Positions 60,863 to 64,000 of a stretch of DNA of 64,000 nucleotides are shown one piece after another. The notes beneath the pieces were generated by a model. It worked only from the letters and a program-made list of their open reading frames with translations. It ran no database searches and was not told the origin of the DNA. Every line of letters starts with the position of its first letter. The first letter of the stretch is position 1. The position numbers and the translations under genes are program-made. Origin of the DNA: Christensenellaceae bacterium (lineage in GTDB: Bacteria > Bacillota > Clostridia > Christensenellales > Aristaeellaceae); the NCBI GenBank assembly GCA_020025205.1, contig JAHHSO010000002.1:1-64000 (forward strand), written 5' to 3'.

Positions 60863-62257
60863 TTAACCTTCCCAGTGATCGCCATGTTCCTTGATCTGGG
60901 CATTTAGAAGATGAATATTGCCGCAGCTCATCGTGATGACGAGGTCGCCAGGCTGCCAGTGTTCACGCAGATAGTGTTCGGCATCGTCAAACGTTGGTGT
61001 ATAGTGGACGGATTGCCCGGTTTTGGTGATAGCATCCACAAGCATCGTGGCATGAATGTCCCCCGGGTCTTTTTCGCGTGCGGCGAAGATGTCTGTAACC
61101 AGAAGTTCATCTGCTTTTTCGCAGCAGGGGATGTAGTCGTCAAATAGTGTTTTGACGCGGGAATAGGTGTGCGGCTGCATGACAGCCCACAGACGCTTGT
61201 GCGGCTGATGCAGAGCGTTTTCAATCGCACTGCGCATCTCGGCAGGATTATGGCCATAGTCAGTGTAGAGCTTTACACCGCAGACGCAGCCGGTATATTC
61301 AAAGCGGCGGTGCGGCGCGGCAAAGTGCTCGAGGGAATTGGCTGCCTTTTCCGGCTGAACACCGACTTCCATGCAGGCGGCCATCGTTGCAAGGGCGTGC
61401 ATGACGTTGTATTCTCCGGGCACATGCAGATGGGTGTGAGCCAGAATCCTGCCATTCAGGCAGAAGTCAAACTCTGCGCAGCCAGTCTCATCATACTGAA
61501 GGCTGGCAGGACGAAGCCGGCAGTTTTCGCCGAAGCCATAGCTGACTGTGCGGCAGGACTGTTTGTCCATCAGTGCACAGACACGCGGATCATCGCCGTT
61601 GCCGATGCAGACACCATTTTCCGGCAGAAGGCTGCAGAAGCGCTCAAAAGCGCGGCAGATATCATCCAGATCCTTGTAAAAGTCAAGATGATCCTCTTCA
61701 ATATTGGTGACGACAGCAATTGTCGGGTGAAATTGCAAAAAGCTGGCATTAAACTCACAGGCTTCTGCAACGAACGTGTCGTGGCCGCCGACGCGGGTGC
61801 TGCCGCCGATAGCGTCCAGCTGGCCGCCGATGTGGACAGTAGGATCCTGTCCGGCATCCAGCAGCACGGCTGCAATCATGGATGTCGTGGTGGTTTTGCC
61901 GTGTGTGCCGCAGACGTTGATGGCATGGCGATAGCCTTCCATCAGCTGGCCAAGAAGCGTGGCACGCTCCATCTGAGGAATGGACAGCTGTTCAGCGCGG
62001 ACACGTTCAGGATTGTCCTCGCCGATGGCAGCGGAGTAGATGATCAGCTCTGCGCCATCTACATTTTCAGATTTGTGACCGATAAATACGGAAATTCCCT
62101 GACGTTCCAGTTCGTCAGTCATATAGGAACGGGCGGAATCAGAACCCGTCACGTGCACGCCCAGTTTGACAAGCATTCCAGCAAGGCCGCTCATGGAGCT
62201 GCCGCCAATGCCAATCATGTGCACGCGTTTGCCCGCAAAATCTCTGATATGAGGCAT
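60863..62257 (-). CDS. murC: UDP-N-acetylmuramate-L-alanine ligase
   Basis: 464 residues. It adds L-alanine to UDP-MurNAc, the first amino acid of the peptidoglycan stem. The N-terminal Rossmann part has HMIGIGGSSMSGLA, the ATP loop is GTHGKTTTTSM (117-127), and the substrate region is AEACEFNASFLQFHPTIAVVTNIEEDHLDFY. It is standard length. An in-frame GTG (62263) lies two codons before the chosen ATG (62257); AAGGAGG lies upstream of both. It is divergent from purR. Confidence 0.95.
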   Translation of the reverse strand: MPHIRDFAGKRVHMIGIGGSSMSGLAGMLVKLGVHVTGSDSARSYMTDELERQGISVFIGHKSENVDGAELIIYSAAIGEDNPERVRAEQLSIPQMERATLLGQLMEGYRHAINVCGTHGKTTTTSMIAAVLLDAGQDPTVHIGGQLDAIGGSTRVGGHDTFVAEACEFNASFLQFHPTIAVVTNIEEDHLDFYKDLDDICRAFERFCSLLPENGVCIGNGDDPRVCALMDKQSCRTVSYGFGENCRLRPASLQYDETGCAEFDFCLNGRILAHTHLHVPGEYNVMHALATMAACMEVGVQPEKAANSLEHFAAPHRRFEYTGCVCGVKLYTDYGHNPAEMRSAIENALHQPHKRLWAVMQPHTYSRVKTLFDDYIPCCEKADELLVTDIFAAREKDPGDIHATMLVDAITKTGQSVHYTPTFDDAEHYLREHWQPGDLVITMSCGNIHLLNAQIKEHGDHWEG

Positions 62258-62483
62258 AAACACGCTTCCTCCTTATGGAAATATCTTTCTTATGGAAACA
62301 TCTTTACAGACATTATACGTCAAAGATACAGGCACGATCAACTGAAAACAGAAAAAAACAGATGCGTTTTTCAATCCGCCATAAAAAATTCAAAAAATTT
62401 TGCCTGTCGGGTCTGGATTTATTTGAATTCCTGAATTATAATAGATCATATTCTGTTTAATATTCGTGTTTGGAGGGATTGAC

Positions 62484-63320
62484 ATGGATCGCATCCGCCG
62501 CAATGAGAGACTGGCTGCCATGACGAGAATTCTGGTGGAGGCGCCCAATCGCATTTTTACCCTGGGTACATTCTGCGATATGTTTGGCGCAGCAAAGTCC
62601 ACGCTCAGTGAGGATATTGATATTTTGCGCGGCGTGTTTGCGCAGTTCCATTTAGGCCAGCTGGATACCGTGACGGGCGCTGCCGGAGGTGTTCGCTATC
62701 GTCCGGCGCTTGCGCCGGAAGAGGCTTACAACACCGTAAAGGAGCTGGCTCAGACGCTTGCGGTTCCGGGGCGCGTTTTGCCCGGCGGATTTGTTTACAT
62801 GGCAGATATTCTGGCCATGCCCAGCATTGTGGAGCGCATGGGAACGATCATTGCATCCCACTTTTACAGGGCAGAACCGGATTTTGTTCTGACAATGGAG
62901 ACAAAGGGAATCCCGATTGCGATGATGACGGCGCGGGCGCTTGGAGTTCCGATGGTCATTGTCCGCAGAGACAGCAAAGTCTACGAAGGTCCCGCTGTGA
63001 ATATTAACTATCTGTCCGGCTCTGGCAGCCGCGTGGAGACGATGAGTCTTTCCCGCCGCGCGGTACATGAGGGACAGCGCGCCCTGATCGTGGATGATTT
63101 CATGCGCGCGGGCGGAACGGCACGCGGCATGGTGGATATGATGCGCGAGTTCTCCGTTACAGTTGTGGGCATCTGCGTGCTCATGGCGACACAGGAGCCG
63201 GTCAAGAAACGGCTGGATGGGGTCAAGTCGCTGCTCGTCATGGACGGCATTGATGACGCCACCGGCGCGGCAAATATTCATCCGGCATCCTGGCTGAGTC
63301 AGGCGGCAGGCAAAGCGTAA
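62484..63320 (+). CDS. purR: Pur operon repressor PurR
   Basis: 278 residues. A winged helix (about 1-75; RIRRNERLAAMTRILVEAPNRIFTL) precedes a phosphoribosyltransferase-like domain with the PRPP loop ALIVDDFMRAGGTARGM. It represses purine synthesis genes until PRPP rises. GGAGGG lies before the ATG at 62484. A promoter with TATAAT near 62438 may serve it. The typical neighbours spoVG, glmU and prs are absent; pth follows at once. Confidence 0.92.
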   Translation: MDRIRRNERLAAMTRILVEAPNRIFTLGTFCDMFGAAKSTLSEDIDILRGVFAQFHLGQLDTVTGAAGGVRYRPALAPEEAYNTVKELAQTLAVPGRVLPGGFVYMADILAMPSIVERMGTIIASHFYRAEPDFVLTMETKGIPIAMMTARALGVPMVIVRRDSKVYEGPAVNINYLSGSGSRVETMSLSRRAVHEGQRALIVDDFMRAGGTARGMVDMMREFSVTVVGICVLMATQEPVKKRLDGVKSLLVMDGIDDATGAANIHPASWLSQAAGKA

Positions 63321-63424
63321 ACAACTGAGCAGTTTTGAAAGAAAAAACGAACAATCGGCTTCAAAAAGCGGGAGCATCCACTGCGGTGTTCCCGCCAAGG
63401 TCGTTTTGGGAAAAGGAGATTTCC

Positions 63425-63988
63425 ATGATGATGGTGATTGGCCTGGGCAATCCGGGCAGAGAATATATGCGTACAAGGCACAATGTCGGATTTGATGTAA
63501 TCGACGTACTTTCGGAAAGACACGGCATTGCGCTCAATAAGAACGCCATGCACGGTCAGATTGGCATGGGGATTGTGGACGGGAAGAAAATGATTCTTGT
63601 GAAGCCGCAGACGTTCATGAATCTCTCCGGGCAGTGCGTCACGGAAGTAGTGTCATTCTACAAGCCGGATCAGCTCCTGCTGATTTACGATGATATTGAT
63701 TTGCCGCTGGGCAGATTGAGGATGCGCGAAAAGGGCAGCGCCGGCACGCACAACGGCATGCGCTCTGTCATTGGACTTTTGGGAAGGCAGGATTTCCCGC
63801 GTTTGCGCGTGGGCGTTGGCAAGAAGCCGGAAGGCTGGGATCTGGCAGACTGGGTGCTGTCCCATTATCAGACAGAGGAAGAGAAAAAGACGCAGTTTCA
63901 AGCGTTTGTTCATGCAGCAGATGTTGTGGATGAGATGCTCAAAAACGGTCTGTCCAGCGCCATGCTGAAGGCAAATGCGCCTGTATAA
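63425..63988 (+). CDS. pth: Peptidyl-tRNA hydrolase
   Basis: 187 residues. It releases peptide from peptidyl-tRNA that falls off the ribosome. Key residues are the Asn of GLGNPG, the His of TRHNVGFDVID (His19), and the Asp of YDDIDLPLG. Full length. Three ATGs in a row begin the gene; the first (63425) is six bases after AAAGGAG. It lies 104 bases after purR with no clear terminator between. Confidence 0.95.
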   Translation: MMMVIGLGNPGREYMRTRHNVGFDVIDVLSERHGIALNKNAMHGQIGMGIVDGKKMILVKPQTFMNLSGQCVTEVVSFYKPDQLLLIYDDIDLPLGRLRMREKGSAGTHNGMRSVIGLLGRQDFPRLRVGVGKKPEGWDLADWVLSHYQTEEEKKTQFQAFVHAADVVDEMLKNGLSSAMLKANAPV

Positions 63989-64000
63989 TTTGGCGTTGAG

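Noticed and set aside
1..64000. CRISPR array, prophage, defence island or large biosynthetic cluster
   Set aside because: No repeat-spacer pattern, phage structural gene, restriction or toxin gene, or NRPS/PKS gene was seen. SCIFF is the only ribosomal peptide system present.

Overview
The window looks like part of the chromosome of a spore-forming, anaerobic, fermentative member of the Clostridia with roughly balanced GC, perhaps Christensenellales-like. That placement is inferred from gene content, not from a marker tree. Supporting signs are a spoIIGA-sigE pair with a Spo0A-type promoter, two T-box riboswitches, the SCIFF peptide with its radical SAM maturase, AdhE, a PurR-type purine repressor, and strong GGAGG ribosome binding sites. 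Most of the window is ordinary chromosome. The only mobile DNA is an IS200-like element at about 5885-6607, plus a 51-bp copy of its right end at the window start.

Layout. 1-3209: IS right end, then minus-strand dus, an XRE regulator and rarA. 3210-6826: a long gene-free stretch, a secreted FMN/FAD reductase and the IS200-like element with an amber-interrupted transposase. 6827-12931 (minus): a peptide-type binding protein, lytic transglycosylase, coaE, polA and an orphan HPt protein. 13229-15752: a znuA-znuC-znuB zinc importer. 15856-18239: a DUF5685-like protein, a J-domain protein with a Cys-rich tail and a SpoU methyltransferase. 18424-19817 (minus): an ECF sigma factor and a membrane anti-sigma-like protein with a Pro/Thr/Ser spacer. 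20086-21892: a stand-alone dnaK, with a tiny convergent membrane protein. 22192-24599: T-box, cysE, cysS. 24824-26427: the spoIIG locus. 26695-26943: tRNA-Gln and tRNA-Glu. 27038-30870: marR and a heterodimeric ABC exporter. 31065-34846: a zinc-ribbon pseudogene, a secreted GH3 enzyme and a CapA-like protein. 34959-38103: SCIFF, its maturase and a PLP decarboxylase. 38166-39640: a double GNAT protein and an ECF-transporter S component. 39815-44253: two multi-pass membrane proteins (one GT-C-like), a DUF1934 protein, an unknown protein and a metallo-hydrolase. 44717-49922 (minus): a phnD-phnC-phnE-phnE importer with a 5'-nucleotidase-type enzyme. 50181-52208: an rRNA m5C methyltransferase and a two-piece chromate-type transporter. 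52252-55268 (minus): a tryptophan T-box controlling a TrpXYZ-type importer. 55437-60370: a DegT-type aminotransferase, adhE with a likely Rex site, and a small APH-fold kinase. 60863-63988: murC (minus), purR and pth.

How the parts work together. Several units pair a sensor with a matching task: uncharged tRNA-Cys with cysteine synthesis and charging; uncharged tRNA-Trp with amino acid import; a probable NADH/NAD sensor site with AdhE; phosphorylated Spo0A with the early sporulation sigma factor. Nutrient capture is prominent (zinc, peptides, phosphonate or related phosphorus compounds, tryptophan, one ECF vitamin-type substrate).

The most unusual whole-window signal is stop-codon use. None of the 55 protein genes I could delimit ends in TAG (32 TAA, 23 TGA). 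The one in-frame TAG I found interrupts the IS200-like transposase just before its catalytic tyrosine. Other points worth following are a SCIFF peptide with a seventh cysteine, a cysteine T-box whose specifier seems shifted by one base, and a polar pro-sequence on SigE. I did not find a clearly undescribed multi-gene system.
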